Shown here: positions 34,850 through 46,195 of the stretch, piece after piece
Numbering within the stretch: position 1 is the stretch's first letter
How the letters are laid out: every line of letters starts with the position of its first letter
The notes under the pieces: model-generated
Database searches by the model: none
The model's input: only the letters and a program-made list of their open reading frames with translations
Told to the model about the DNA's origin: nothing
Made by a program: the position numbers and the translations under genes
Source of the DNA: Serripes groenlandicus
Taxonomy: Eukaryota > Mollusca > Bivalvia > Cardiida > Cardiidae
Assembly (NCBI GenBank): GCA_031761405.1
Contig: JASEVX010000034.1
Span: 1,677,935-1,741,934, forward strand
Direction: 5' to 3'
DNA length: 64,000 nt

Positions 34850-36277
34850 AAAACTGATCTCCTACAAGTTCAAAAGACAAACACTGAACTGGTTTGCATC
34901 GTACCTACAGGATAGAAACCAATAGTTAGTTTTAGAGGTGCTATTTCTCAAAGATAAAGGTAAAAAGCGGTGTTCCCAGGGTTCTGTCCTTGGGCCTCTA
35001 CTGTTTTTATTATATGTGAATAATTTACCTTTATATATTAAACACTCAAATATTGACCTCTTTGCAGACGATGCTACCCTTCATAAATCTGGAAAAAAAT
35101 GGCGAATCAGTGTCCATTCAATTAAATAAAGACCTAGATAATACTAAGTTATGGTGACTTGAAACAGAATGATTTTAAATAATAGTAAAACTAAATCATT
35201 ACTAATAGGAACAAGTAAAAGACTTGCGAATTCTACTGACAACAGCTAAAATTGTATCTAGATGGCAATTAATTGAAGAGGTATCATCGACAAAAATCTG
35301 GACTTTAAAAAACAAATTAACAGAATATGCAAAACAATATCTTCAAAGCTAAATGTTTTGTCAAATATAAAACAATATCTCCCTATAAGCACAAGACAAC
35401 TCTTTTATAACAACTATCTCGTCCCGGTTATAGATTATGGAAGCACTATATGGGGAACTGCTGCAAAAACACAAATAGAACGAATATTTAGGCTTCAAAA
35501 GAGAGCAGCGAGGATAATTCTAGACAAACCTCCAGACTTTCGTCCCGTCAATTGTTTGAAGACGTAAAGTGGCTAACGATTTTCAAAAGGATAGACTACA
35601 ATAAAGGAATTCTCCTCTTTAAAATAACAAAAGGCACTGCCCCATCATATTTTGATGAATATTTCAAATGCAAAACAAATAAAACTACTGTTTAATGTCG
35701 CAATCAAATAAATTTCTTCAGTTACCTTCATACAGAAATGAGTTATATAAAAGAAGCTTTAAATATTCAGGTGCAAGTCTTTGGAACAGTTTGCCACTTA
35801 ACTTGAAACAATCTGAAAATGTTTATAAATTTAAAGATAAATGGAAAATGTATCTTTCTAACTTGTAATAATACTAATATGTTAAGTTATTGAGAGAGAG
35901 AAATAAATAGAGAGAGACAGAGACAGAGAGACAATCAGAGAGAGATAGAGACAGAGAGAGACCGAGAGAGAAAGATATATAAAGAAAGAGAGAGAGATAG
36001 ATAGATAAACATGTATATATAGAAAGGGAGAGAAAGGGATAGACAGTGTGAGAGAGAAGGAGAGGGAGAGAGATCTTTTTAATAAAAGAGCTTACTATTT
36101 ATAATGCTGACACTCAACTGTCCATATGTTTAAATTGTTTGTTTGTTTGATTCCTAATGAAATTGTATTATGATTGTATATTGTAATTCTATGATATCGT
36201 TTTAGAAGGCATCATGGGAGATTAGTGTTAACTCACTAAATGAATCGCCTTCTTAAAATAAAGTATTATTATTATGT
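34850..36277 (+). pseudogene. 5'-truncated LINE with reverse-transcriptase remnant
   Basis: Broken frames encode 'TLNWFASYLQDRNQ', 'QGSVLGPLLFLLYVNNLP', the catalytic F-A-D-D motif at 35061-35072, and the C-terminal 'LFYNNYLVPVIDYGSTIWG' region. This is typical of the RT domain of jockey/CR1-like non-LTR retrotransposons. Stops and frameshifts interrupt it, and the endonuclease and the first part of RT are absent. It ends in an (ATT)n tail at about 36264-36275. It lies in an intron of the hnRNP U-like gene, same strand. A GA-rich microsatellite (35886-36075) lies in its 3' part. Confidence 0.93.
35886..36075 (+). repeat. GA-rich microsatellite
   Basis: Imperfect (AGAG)n with interspersed ATAG and ACAG, within the 3' region of the dead LINE. 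Confidence 0.9.
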
Positions 36278-36800
36278 CCTATGTAATTTTACATGTATTG
36301 ATGTTATACATGAGTCAAAATGTGGTGTACAGGACACTGCTGTTCTCTTTCAGTGTGATGTAATATGACAGCAAAGATTGCACTAAGTGTGTAACAGAAG
36401 ACACTGAAAACTGAACAAATCACATAAGAGCAAAAACCATTTCAGTATAAATTATTCTCCCTTGAAATGAATATAAAATATAAAGTAACGATGTTTTCAA
36501 AGCCTCATCATCCATTCGTGGCCCGTGTAACAGAAGACACTGAAAACTATTTCTTACAAACCACTTAATGGAATTCAATCAAATTTTACATGAAGCTTCT
36601 ATACCAAGAGGAGATGTGCATATGCTAAAAGGTCTTACAATTGCATGTTATTTTACAGAGTTATGGCCCTTTTACTTATTAAGTTATGGTGTAGGTCAAG
36701 GTGCTGTTTAGGGGATATTTATAATCTTCAGTGATTGTTCTAGTTTGCAGAAGTTGTAATGTAAAGCTTTTGTTGATAGGAAAGCTTATGAATATTGCAG

Positions 36801-37115
36801 GAAGAAGAAACAAATGATGAACCAGAAGAAGAGCCCCCTCAACAAGAGGATTCTGAGTCTGAACCAGAGCCAGTGCAGGAAAACAATGAGGAACCTGAAA
36901 AGGAAGTCTCAGAACCTGTCAAGGATGAAGACGAAGAAATGACCCCAGAAGAGGAATCTCCTATTGAAGAAGAGAAAGCCAAGGAAGACATGCCTGAACT
37001 GAAAGAAGAAAAGCAGGATGCTCCTTCAACAAAGGATCACCAGGCTATGGATGCTGATGAAAGTCAGTCTGAGGAAGCTGCTGGAAAATCAAGTGAACAA
37101 ACTGACCAAATGGAG
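36801..37115 (+). CDS. HNRNPUL1: hnRNP U-like protein, acidic exon 2
   Basis: A 315-bp, phase-0 exon (105 codons) between 'gaatattgcag|gaag' and 'atggag|gtgagc'. It is extremely acidic (runs such as EEEPPQQEDSESEPEP and EPVKDEDEEMTPEEESP) with KEEKQ-type interruptions, so low complexity and likely disordered. It joins in frame to 34421-34611 upstream and 37684-37864 downstream. The Met sometimes read at 36795 is formed by intron sequence and is not a start. Confidence 0.85.
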
Positions 37116-37683
37116 GTGAGCTATTTTATTCATCATGTTATTAAAGTAGAAAACATATACATGGTGGTGTAAGCAAATTGTTTTGTGAACCAAATGATTT
37201 TTTATCACCTGTTCTCGCATACTGCCTAAAATACATGTGTGAAATGTTTACAGAATTAATGTAACATTTTACGTGAGTGGGAACGCTGATAACATACTAG
37301 TTAAGAACTCAATAAAAGAGGCATACTTTTCCGATGAAATCCCGGGTTTAATTATTTATAGTCATAATTGTAAATGCAATAATTGGCCCCTGTTTAATGC
37401 ATTTGTCGATCAAATACAGTCATCAGATTTAAAAGGCTTTTTCCTTTAATCAAACAGATTGTGGAGGGGATTTGTGTACACAACTTTAACATAAGATGAT
37501 AAGAACTCGGCCCAGCTTGAAAAAAGACGCACATTAATTATCGATTTTTAACAAGTTACTTTGGGTCAACTTTTGCCCCTTTATCTCATAATTATTAAAA
37601 GAATGCCCTCTCGTAAATTTACGACGTTTCTGCATTGATCAAATCTTACGTTCAGATGTTCAATGAATAACTTCTGATTTCAG

Positions 37684-37864
37684 TCCAGTGAAGATACTGT
37701 TAAGGAAAAAGTCCAGACTGAGGAAGGTTCAAAACCAGAAGAAGAACAAGTCAAAACAGAAGTTTCTGTGAATGGTGACGATCATGAAATGGCAGAAAAG
37801 GCAAAAGGGGAAGATGGCGATGAGAAGAAAGAGGAGAGTAGTTCAGGGGACGACAAGAAGAGAG
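37684..37864 (+). CDS. HNRNPUL1: hnRNP U-like protein, acidic exon 3
   Basis: 60 codons plus one base (SSEDTVKEKVQTEEGSKP at the start, SSSGDDKKR at the end). The acceptor is 'acttctgatttcag'. The donor GTTTGT after 'aagaagagag' is weaker than consensus. Composition shifts from Glu-rich to mixed Lys/Glu/Ser. Ends phase 1, matching the two-base start of the next exon. Confidence 0.82.
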
Positions 37865-38046
37865 GTTTGTATAACAGTCATCAACATTGAGCACTAATAT
37901 TAAGACCTATTGCTTGGTCTTTTGAAAATTTACTATGTGTCATGACCGTCTCGATGTGTTAACATACAATGCCTGGCCGATATAGTATAATTGTATTATT
38001 CTTGGATAAATAAGTTAAAAGAGTTCATTCAATGTTTGCTGTTATT

Positions 38047-39155
38047 ATGTCTCCCCCATTACATGGGGGTGACATATTGTTTTTGCCCGTTCCGTCCTTC
38101 CGTCTGTCACACTTGTTTCTGCTCAATAACTGAAGAACGCTTGGGCGTAGGAACTTCATACTTGGTATGCAGGTTGGTCATGACCAGTAGCTGACCCCTA
38201 TTGATTTTTATAACAGAAGGTCAAGGTCATGGTGACCTTGTGAGGTAAAAAATGGTTTCCGCTCAATAACTGAAGAACGCTTGGGCCGAGGAACTCCATA
38301 CTTGGTATGCAGGTTGGCCATGCCCAGTAGAAGACCCCTATTGAGGTCAGTACGTCTAAAGTCAAGGTCACAGTGACAATGAGCTGATAAATATTTTTTG
38401 CTTGGGCCCAGGAACTTCATACTTGATGTGCAGGTTGGTCACTACCAGCAAATGACCCCTATTAATTTTAAGGTCAAAGGTCAAGGTCATAGTGGTCAAG
38501 GTCACATCCGTCACACTTGTTTCTGAAGGTCAAGGTCATGGTAACCTTGTGAGGAGGTAAAAAATGATTTCCGCTCAATAACTGAAGAAAGCTTGGGCCG
38601 AGGAACTCCATACTTGGTATGCAGGTTGGCCATGCCCAGTAGAAGACCCTATTAATTTTGAGGTCAAGGTCACAGTGACCTTGAGCTGAAAGGTCACAGT
38701 GACAATGAGCTGAAACATTGTTTTTGCTTAATAACTGTAGAATGCTTTGGCCATGGAAGTTAATACTTGGTGTGCAGGTTGGTCACCACCAGTAGATGAC
38801 CACTATTGATTTTGAGGTCACTAGCTTAAAGGTCATGGTCATGGTAACCTTCAGCTGAAAAATGGTTTCCTCTCAATAACTAAAGAATGCTTATGTTGAG
38901 GAACTTCATACCTGGTGTGTAGGTTAGTCCTAACCAGTAAATGACCTTTATTGAATTTGTTTGATTTTGAGGTACAAGGTCAAAGACCAAGGTCATGGTA
39001 ACCCTCAGCTGAAAAATGGTTTCCTCTTAACTGAGGATTGTCACTGTTGCTTCATCTCCAGTCCAAAACTAAACAATTCATCTCCATCATTTCTTTTCCT
39101 CCCCTACGACCACACAAATGGGGAGACAAGCGCTTTTTCAATAAGCAATCTCTAG
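38047..39155 (+). mobile_element. Rolling-circle-like element, ~165-bp tandem core (intronic)
   Basis: The 5' terminus TGTCTCCCCCATT, with its own CCCCCATTACATGGGGG hairpin, is the reverse complement of the 3' subterminal AATGGGGAGACA. The 3' end is CTAG at 39152-39155. The core has five to six diverged units with 'ctcaataactgaagaacgct', 'tcatacttggtatgcaggtt' and 'aaggtcaaggtcat'. Layout fits a Helentron-type non-autonomous element. It sits in the hnRNP U-like intron between 37864 and 39476. Confidence 0.82.
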
Positions 39156-39244
39156 TAAGAACTTTCATCCACCATCATTTCAGAAAAGTCTCCTATGAAA
39201 ATTTAAAATGAAAAAATAGAATAGACTGTACTGGATTGTATTTT

Positions 39245-39405
39245 CAGGAATTCGCTTCTGCTGAGTGGTAAGCGTCCTGGTTCAATCCTCTTTCATGGCG
39301 GAGTGTCCATTTGCAGGGCACATTTCCTAGCATAGTACTGGTTTATTTACCCAGAGTTCATGAATCGGTCATTAATAAGTGACCAGTTGCAGCATTATAA
39401 CTTAA
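39245..39405 (+). mobile_element. SINE family 2 remnant
   Basis: 'gctgagtggtaagcgtcctg' and 'ggttcaatcctc' (A and B boxes), then 'gggcacatttcctagcatag' and 'agttcatgaatcggtcatta', matching the minus-strand copy at 4851-5085. It ends about 70 bp before the RS exon. Confidence 0.7.
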
Positions 39406-39475
39406 AAAATGTTAATAAAAGTGTAAACTCCCCCCATTGAACAAATAAAAAATTGTTATTATAAATACTTTTCAG

Positions 39476-39587
39476 GACGTGGGGAAAAGAGAAAACATTC
39501 ACGATCTCGTTCTAAATCTAGGGGGCGAGACGATCACAGAGACAGGGATAGGGACAGGAAACGGGACCCTATTCCCAAGAAAAGAGC
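39476..39587 (+). CDS. HNRNPUL1: hnRNP U-like protein, RS/KR-rich basic exon
   Basis: Encodes a basic stretch (RGEKRKHSRSRSKSRGRDD, then alternating D-R repeats, ending DPIPKKRA). Such Arg/Ser and Lys-rich sequence probably provides nuclear localisation and RNA or protein contacts. In human hnRNP U a basic KR(P/R) segment lies at the matching place before SPRY. Splice sites are 'tacttttcag|ga' and 'agagc|gtaagt'. Phases fit both neighbours. Confidence 0.85.
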
Positions 39588-40021
39588 GTAAGTGAAGTGA
39601 ATTCATTTAATCATTTCCAAACATTCCTGTCAAACAGAAGGGGGAAAATTCTGCAGTAGATTTGTTCATAGTTTCACTTATTACTCATTACTGTAAATAA
39701 TTTCAGTGCAAATGCATTGAATATTTCTGAATCCATAAAAGGTTTGTTGTATGATCTTGCTTTCCTCTGCTGGACAAAGAAACTCCTTAGTTATGGTTTG
39801 TTTGCATTTCAGAAGAAATCTTATAATAAATATCTATAGTACAACAGATATAACTGTGTCGAGAGAATTATTATCTTATTGAAACAAGAGTACATTTACT
39901 GCACAGTTTGTCAGTCTTCAGTGTGTGCTTAAAAGACCTAAGTACGTCTTCATTAATGTTACTTTTTAAAATTGAAGCTTAATCGGAGGCAATAAAAGAC
40001 GAGATTTATTGTTTATTTCAG

Positions 40022-40086
40022 AAAATCTCCAATTGAGCCTGAAGATGATTCTTGGAAACAGCTTACAAATGTCATACTGGATAAAT
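40022..40086 (+). CDS. HNRNPUL1: hnRNP U-like protein, start of SPRY region
   Basis: 65 bp encoding A-KSPIEPEDDSWKQLTNVILDK plus one base (shown in two parts: KSPIEPEDDSW, KQLTNVILDK). The position matches the 'SP...D...V.LD.Y(N)' entry into the hnRNP U SPRY domain. It ends phase 1, whereas the next recognised exon (44409) starts phase 0 and would hit an immediate stop if joined directly. At least one exon, normally carrying the WAG(A/G)RA(T/S)YGV part of SPRY, is therefore missing or unrecognised between 40087 and 44408. A splice-bounded 30-bp candidate at 40205-40234 does not cure the phase problem. Confidence 0.78.
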
Positions 40087-40485
40087 GTAAGTCCTAACTT
40101 TTAAAGTAGCTGATGTCAATATTATTTGAACTTGTATTCAATTATAACTGATGTATATAAACTTCTTGCACTATTTTGTCACCATCTTTACCTCCCATCA
40201 GCAGACAAGAGTACATTACTCTGTGAAGGTTTTTGTAAGTATTGTGACCCTTTTCCCACTTTATAGAAAATACATTGAATCTGGATAAAGTCCAATTATT
40301 GACTTGACCCTTAAGGATTTATTAATGTAACTCTATCAAGGATTTTTTTTTTTAATTAAGGCCTGTCATATGTTATTGACTTCACTTTGTGACCTTGCCA
40401 TTTTAAATTTGCTGTAGTGTTAAGGGGAATCAAACAAATCAGTAAGATAACTCATGACTTAATATCTGGCTGCTTATTATACCCC

Positions 40486-42903
40486 CCGGCAAACAAACCC
40501 CCGGCAAACAAAGTTTGGGGGGGTATATAGGAATCACCCTGTCTGTCCGTCCGTCTGTCTGTCTGTCCGTCTGTCCGTATGTCCACATTTCTTGTAAGCA
40601 CTACTCCTCCTAAACGGCTCAATGGATTTGGTTCAAACTTTACATGAAGGTTACACATCATATGTAGATATGCATGAAGGAAGATCACACGCCTCGGACT
40701 CTTCCAAGGGGAGATAATTTAACTTAGAGGTTATCTGCGAGGGACTCCTGTGCACATACCTCCACATTTCTTGTAAGCACTACTCCTCCTAAACGGCTCA
40801 ATGGATTTGGTTCAAACTTTACATGAAGGTTACACATCATATGTAGATATGCATGAAGGAAGATCATATGCCTCGGATTCTTCCAAGGGCAGATAATTCA
40901 ACTTAGAGGTTACCTGCGAGGGACTCCTGTGCACATACCTCCACATTTCTTGTAAGCACTACTCCTCCTAAACGGCTCAATGGATTTGGGTCAAACTTTA
41001 CATGAAGGTTACACATCATATGTAGATATGCATAAAGGAAGATCATATGCCTCGGATTCTTCCAAGGGCAGATAATTCAACTTAGAGGTTACCTGCGAGG
41101 GACTCCTGTGCACATACCTCCACATTTCTTGTAAGCACTACTCCTCCTAAACGTCTCAATGGATTTGGTTCAAACTTTACATGAAGGTTACACATCATAT
41201 GTAGATATGCATGAAGGAAGATCATATGCCTCGGATTCTTCCAAGGGCAGATAATTTAACTTAGAGGTTACCTGCGAGGGACTCCTGTGCACATACCTCC
41301 ACATTTCTTGTAAGCACTACTCCTCCTAAACGGCTCAATGGATTTGGTTCAAACTTTACATGAAGGTTACACATCATATGTAGATATGCATGAAGGAAGA
41401 TCATACGCCTCGGATTCTTCCAAGGGCAGATAATTCAACTTAGAGGTTACCTGCGAGGGACTCCTGTGCACATACCTCCACATTTCTTGTAAGCACTACT
41501 CCTCCTAAACGGCTCAATGGATTTGGTTCAAACTTTACATGAAGGTTACACATCATATGTAGATATGCATGAAGGAAGATCATATGCCTCGGATTCTTCC
41601 AAGGGCAGATAATTCAACTTAGAGGTTACCTGCGAGGGACTCCTGTGCACATACCTCCACATTTCTTGTAAGCACTACTCCTCCTAAACGGCTCAATGGA
41701 TTTGGGTCAAACTTTACATGAAGGTTACACATCATATGTAGATATGCATAAAGGAAGATCATATGCCTCGGATTCTTCCAAGGGCAGATAATTCAACTTA
41801 GAGGTTACCTGCGAGGGACTCCTGTGCACATACCTCCACATTTCTTGTAAGCACTACTCCTCCTAAACGTCTCAATGGATTTGGTTCAAACTTTACATGA
41901 AGGTTACACATCATATGTAGATATGCATGAAGGAAGATCATACGCCTCGGATTCTTCCAAGGGCAGATAATTTAACTTAGAGGTTACCTGCGAGGGACTC
42001 CTGTGCACATACCTCCACATTTCTTGTAAGCACTACTCCTCCTAAACGGCTCAATGGATTTGGTTCAAACTTTACATGAAGGTTACACATCATATGTAGA
42101 TATGCATGAAGGAAGATCATACGCCTCGGATTCTTCCAAGGGCAGATAATTCAACTTAGAGGTTACCTGCGAGGGACTCCTGTGCACATACCTCCACATC
42201 TCTTGTAAGCACTACTCCTCCTTAATGGCTCAATGGATTTGGGTCAAACTTTACATGAAGGTTACACATCATATGTAGATATGCATGAAGGAAGATCATA
42301 CGCCTCGGATTCTTCCAAGGGCAGATAATTCAACTTAGAGGTTACCTGCGAGGGACTCCTGTGCACATACCTCCACATCTCTTGTAAGCACTACTCCTCC
42401 TTAATGGCTCAATGGATTTGGGTCAAACTTTACATGAAGGTTACACATCATATGTAGATATGCATGAAGGAAGATCATATGTATCGGATTCTTCCAAGGG
42501 CAGATAATTCAACTTAGAGGTTACCTGCGAGGGACTCCTGTGCACATACCTCCACATTTCTTGTAAGCACTACTCCTCCTAAACGGCTCAATGGATTTGG
42601 TTCAAACTTTACATGAAGGTTACACATCATATGTAGATATGCATGAAGGAAGATCATACGCCTCGGACTCTTCCAAGGGGAGATAATTTAACTTAGAGGT
42701 TATCTGCGAGGGACTCCTGTGCACATACCTCCACATTTCTTGTAAGCACTACTCCTCCTAAACTGCCCAATGGATTTGGTTCAAACTTTACATGAAGGTT
42801 ACACATCATATGTAGATATGCATGAAGGAAGATCACACGCCTCGGACTCTTCCAAGGGGAGCGGGGGGTATTCTTCAGTGAGCTTTGCTCACAGTATTTC
42901 TAG
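40486..42903 (+). mobile_element. Rolling-circle-like element, 179-bp core x ~12.7 (intronic)
   Basis: 5' ATACCCCCC and 3' GGGGGGTAT are inverted partners. The 3' end has the perfect hairpin GTGAGC-TTT-GCTCAC at 42878-42892, seven bases, then CTAG at 42900-42903 before a T run. This is a textbook rolling-circle element 3' end. The core is about 12.7 units of exactly 179 bp at very high identity, with a four-unit higher-order repeat (716 bp): 40763-41478 is nearly identical to 41479-42194. The first and last units share a variant ('gactcttccaaggggag') absent from the middle. Confidence 0.92.
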
Positions 42904-43227
42904 TTTTTACTGTATAAAAAAAACGTAATAAATTCGGCGGGAATTCAATGTCAATCGTTTTCTAATTATCAGAACAATAATCTCCAAGAAAGGCAAGACA
43001 CCCCCAGTCCGAGGTCTTGTCTTTATATTGTATTTTAAAGGCAGTGTATTGCCCTCTAAGTATAAATGATGGTTGTTGGAACAAAGATTGAAATACATGT
43101 TCATTATTTCATCTAGTCCAAATTACATTTTGTGGTAATCTCCATACTAGACCAGTTTGCCACACTAGCATTGTCAATGGTCCGTTACAAACTTGACCTC
43201 ATATTTCAGCCAATTGTATTATAAATA
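42904..43227. other. No recognisable feature (intronic)
   Basis: Non-coding by inspection. The missing SPRY exon was searched for here (TGGGC-GG and AC-TA-GG-GT patterns) and not found. Confidence 0.4.
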
Positions 43228-43442
43228 TGATTGATTTGAGTTTAACGCCGTTTATCAGTTATATCACGACAGCCAGTTACCTACTGTAAATGTATTTCCT
43301 GGTTTTCACACACCAGTATTTCGCACAACAATCTTCCCAAAGCAACTGGCTGCTTTTCCACATAGACTTAGAAGATTAGTGGAAGATGCATGTCACATTG
43401 ACTCTTGTCAAACATAGGAAAGAAAAATGGTTGAGTCTGAGT
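43228..43442 (-). mobile_element. SINE family 1, minus, head decayed
   Basis: From 'ttgatttgagtttaacgccg' through 'cacaccagtatttcgcacaa' and 'cttttccacatagactta' to 'cataggaaagaaaaatgg'. The body is conserved; the tRNA head is degenerate. Confidence 0.85.
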
Positions 43443-43959
43443 TGCTACCGACTTGGTTTGGGTTATCTAGGAAGGTACATTCTTGGTCATGGTCAAATAT
43501 GATACTACTGGATGTCTTTTAACACATGCATTTTAATTTGGATCTGCTTGAATGTGTTAAAAAGTATAAAACATGAATAAAATTACTATGAATGTGATAA
43601 TTTAAATTCTCTAGGTGGGGGGGGGGTAAAATTGAAATTTTATTCTATGGGGGGTGCCCAAAAAATAATTAAAATTCTATAGGTGGTACCCTCAAAATTG
43701 CTGGTTGTTCCTCCCCCCCCCAGCCTTTTTTTTCTGGAACAGCCCATACAAGATCAAGTGTCTTTATATACGTGATTTCATCAGAAAAAGATCAAACTGA
43801 CATAAGACAGGATTATGATTCCGATATTGTCATTTTCAGAGATGTAATGTTACCCTTTAATGGGCTAAAAGAAATGGCAATCTTATGAGGAAATGATGTA
43901 TATATACATACCTTTTCTGCAATATCATTGAATATTGTTTATGTTAGGTCTTAAAGTAG

Positions 43960-44385
43960 GCCTTACAGTGATATTGAAGAAAAATCTTGTTCCAACGCAT
44001 TTTTAACTTGAGATTGTTGAAAGTTCTTTAGATTGTTTGTCTTGGTGATATATAGTCATAGAATTGGTGATATTGGATTTTAAAAAGGTCACTAGGTTAA
44101 ATTTTTATTTAAATTTTGCAGACACTCTAGGTAAAATTATTTAAATTTGCATATTGAAAATTCGATGAAGTTTTAAGCATGGCGATCTCTAGGTTAAGCA
44201 TAAAATTGGGTTTTATTGAGTCAAAATGTTGGTCACTTATGAACACTAAAGTGACATGTTTGACTTGTTTATAATTTTACTTCTTTAGGTATGGTTTTTG
44301 AACACCTTGTCATACAGAGCCATGGTACTCAGGCAAATTTATAACAGCGCCACCATGGCCCTCTATTTCTACGATATAATCATGT
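43960..44385 (-). mobile_element. Degenerate copy of the 142-bp-core element
   Basis: 'aaaatcttgttccaacgcat', 'ttgtttgtcttggtgatata' and 'ggtcactaggttaaat' match the 24-kb element's core. 'cgccaccatggccctctatt' resembles its palindromic 5' end. It lies just before the SPRY exon at 44409. Confidence 0.6.
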
Positions 44386-44408
44386 AATAAATTTCTTTTA
44401 TTTTACAG

Positions 44409-44508
44409 CTTGTTGAAAACCTTGATGTTGATCATCTTGGTAAAGAAGAAGCCAATCCACATGTTCTCAGGGTAGGCTGGTCAACTGATGATAACTCTCT
44501 CTTACTTG
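44409..44508 (+). CDS. HNRNPUL1: hnRNP U-like protein, SPRY exon
   Basis: Encodes LVENLDVDHLGKEEANPHVL then RVGWSTDDNSLLLG. The PHVLRVGWS...LG string is the diagnostic SPRY segment of hnRNP U/UL proteins (human forms have PHVVRIGWS or HEVRIGWS followed by LGEE). Boundaries are 'ttattttacag|ctt' and 'ttacttg|gtatgt'. It ends phase 1 and joins in frame to 45263. Confidence 0.9.
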
Positions 44509-45262
44509 GTATGTGTGCTACATTCTACCTAAATCTTCTAACCCTGGATTGATTGAAGTTTGTAACATTTATGCACTGAAGCCTATATGAGAAACGTTAG
44601 AGCCAGGCTTAAGGAAACCCAGCTGGTGTCTACATCACACTCTAATCAGGATCTGTTGTGTTCACGCAGTCACCTTAAGTCCTAAATATTGCAGAGCTGG
44701 TTGATAAATGGTATCAACTTTACCTATGAAGGTGGTCTTTGGCTGTGATTCTTCCATGTGACCATTAGAAATTGTTGACAATGAATGAAAAAATGGTTGA
44801 TCTATGTTTTACTAAATAGTCTGAATGGTCAAATTTCCTTTTCCATAGCTCATTGTTACTTCAAACATTGAAAACATAACGCACAGATTCAGATCTCAAG
44901 GCAACATGTCCGAACCTTTCCTGTTCTCTATCATTGACTTTTAAACATCATCGATAGCTCGGGTCAATAACAATGAGGCCTTTTTATCCATGGATCATGG
45001 AATCAAACCCAAGCTAGGCAATGCATTCTTTCCGATGATTGACAAAGGTCGTTTTTGTGACTAGCTTGATTTGCCCTCCTTATTTGGAAAGATCCCCTGG
45101 AAAAATGTGTGGAATACAGGTGCACCGTGCTAGAAAGTCAGAAAACAATTCATGTGACCTTGTCCCACCGTGATATAACTAAACACCTCTAATACCAGCA
45201 TTTAAACTTGAATAGATTATGCACATCATTGCTCATATTGAGTTTTCTACTTATATCTTTAG

Positions 45263-45375
45263 GTGAGGAGGATCTATCTTACGGATATGGCGGTACTGCC
45301 AAAGCATCAACCAACTTGAAATTTCATGATTTTGGTGAACAGTTTACTGCTGGGGATGTTATTACAGCCTATTTA
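45263..45375 (+). CDS. HNRNPUL1: hnRNP U-like protein, SPRY exon (last found)
   Basis: Encodes (G)EEDLSYGYGGTAKASTN and LKFHDFGEQFTAGDVITAYL. EE-SYGYGGT-K-STN, then FG-F---DVI, is the core of the hnRNP U-family SPRY domain, a protein-interaction fold. Splice sites are 'atatctttag|gt' and 'tattta|gtaagt', phase 0 at the end. The following SPRY strands, the P-loop kinase-like domain and the RGG tail, required by the family, were not found in the remaining 18.6 kb on this strand. Confidence 0.92.
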
Positions 45376-45814
45376 GTAAGTTGGAAAATCTTTTTTTAGC
45401 ACCCCTAGTCTCTAAATCAGTTTGTTTTATTCTGTCCTACCTGCAACAAATCTGCAGCAGATGCATGGAGGCTTAAACCTTGATAAATGTTTGCTTTTCT
45501 TGAGTAACTGTTTTGCTTAATATTGTGAAAATGGGCTCATTATATTTCTACCGAAAGTGTGAGTCAATCTGTTTGAGTATGTTTTTTGTTCATTTCCAAG
45601 AAGATCTGAAATACTGGCATGATATTATGATCTCCAATTTGTTGCTGTACACATGCAGTTCGATTTCTGGCTAGGTTTTATAACTTGCTCAAGCAAAGAA
45701 GCAGCTGATTTATGGGGCACATGTGACAAATGACTGAACCGATTAGAAAGCATAAAAAAACATTTATGAGGTCTGAGCAAAATACACTTCGTGAAATATT
45801 TCCAAAAATGTATT

Positions 45815-46195
45815 TTAACTCTTTCAGCGCAAATGGCTACATTGAGATGTTTGCAAAACAATACAGATTCAGTTGAGTCAGCTCGTAACGAGCTGTCTCA
45901 CCTGAAATCAGCATTGTTATGGATTTTAGTTATCAAAATGGGATAGGTTCACTATTGCGGTGACTTGGTGAACACTGGTGAAAAGTGTTCACCTTGTAAA
46001 ATGGTGCAGCGTGTGCACCTTGTAAAAACAATCTCTGGTCAGCCCATGTGTTGTAAGCAATTCAATCCATACGCCACATGCGTATTGAGTTTGGCTTTGG
46101 AATTGTACACAACTCGTATTGAATTTGAAATGGAGACGCTCAATTTGTGTACATGGAAGAGTCTACTTTAAACAATTCGGTGCTGAAAGAGTTAA
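45815..46195. mobile_element. MITE-B with internal insertion
   Basis: Ends are TTAACTCTTTCAGCGC and GGTGCTGAAAGAGTTAA. The centre holds 'gctcgtaacgagc' within 'gagtcagctcg...gagctgtctcac'. About 190 bp of extra sequence (from about 45945) interrupts it relative to the compact copy at 56168-56384. Confidence 0.88.

Noticed and set aside
34938..35567. Two plus-strand frames that could be read as short genes
   Set aside because: They are pieces of one dead reverse transcriptase, separated by stops and frameshifts, inside an hnRNP U-like intron.
36795..36800. Met start for the acidic frame at 36795
   Set aside because: The ATGCAG spans the intron acceptor (cag at 36798-36800). The frame is an internal exon in phase with its neighbours.
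40205..40234. Splice-bounded 30-bp stretch as the missing SPRY exon
   Set aside because: It accepts the incoming phase (giving YKSTLLCEGF) but leaves phase 1 again, so it does not connect to 44409, and it lacks the expected WAG/YGV sequence.
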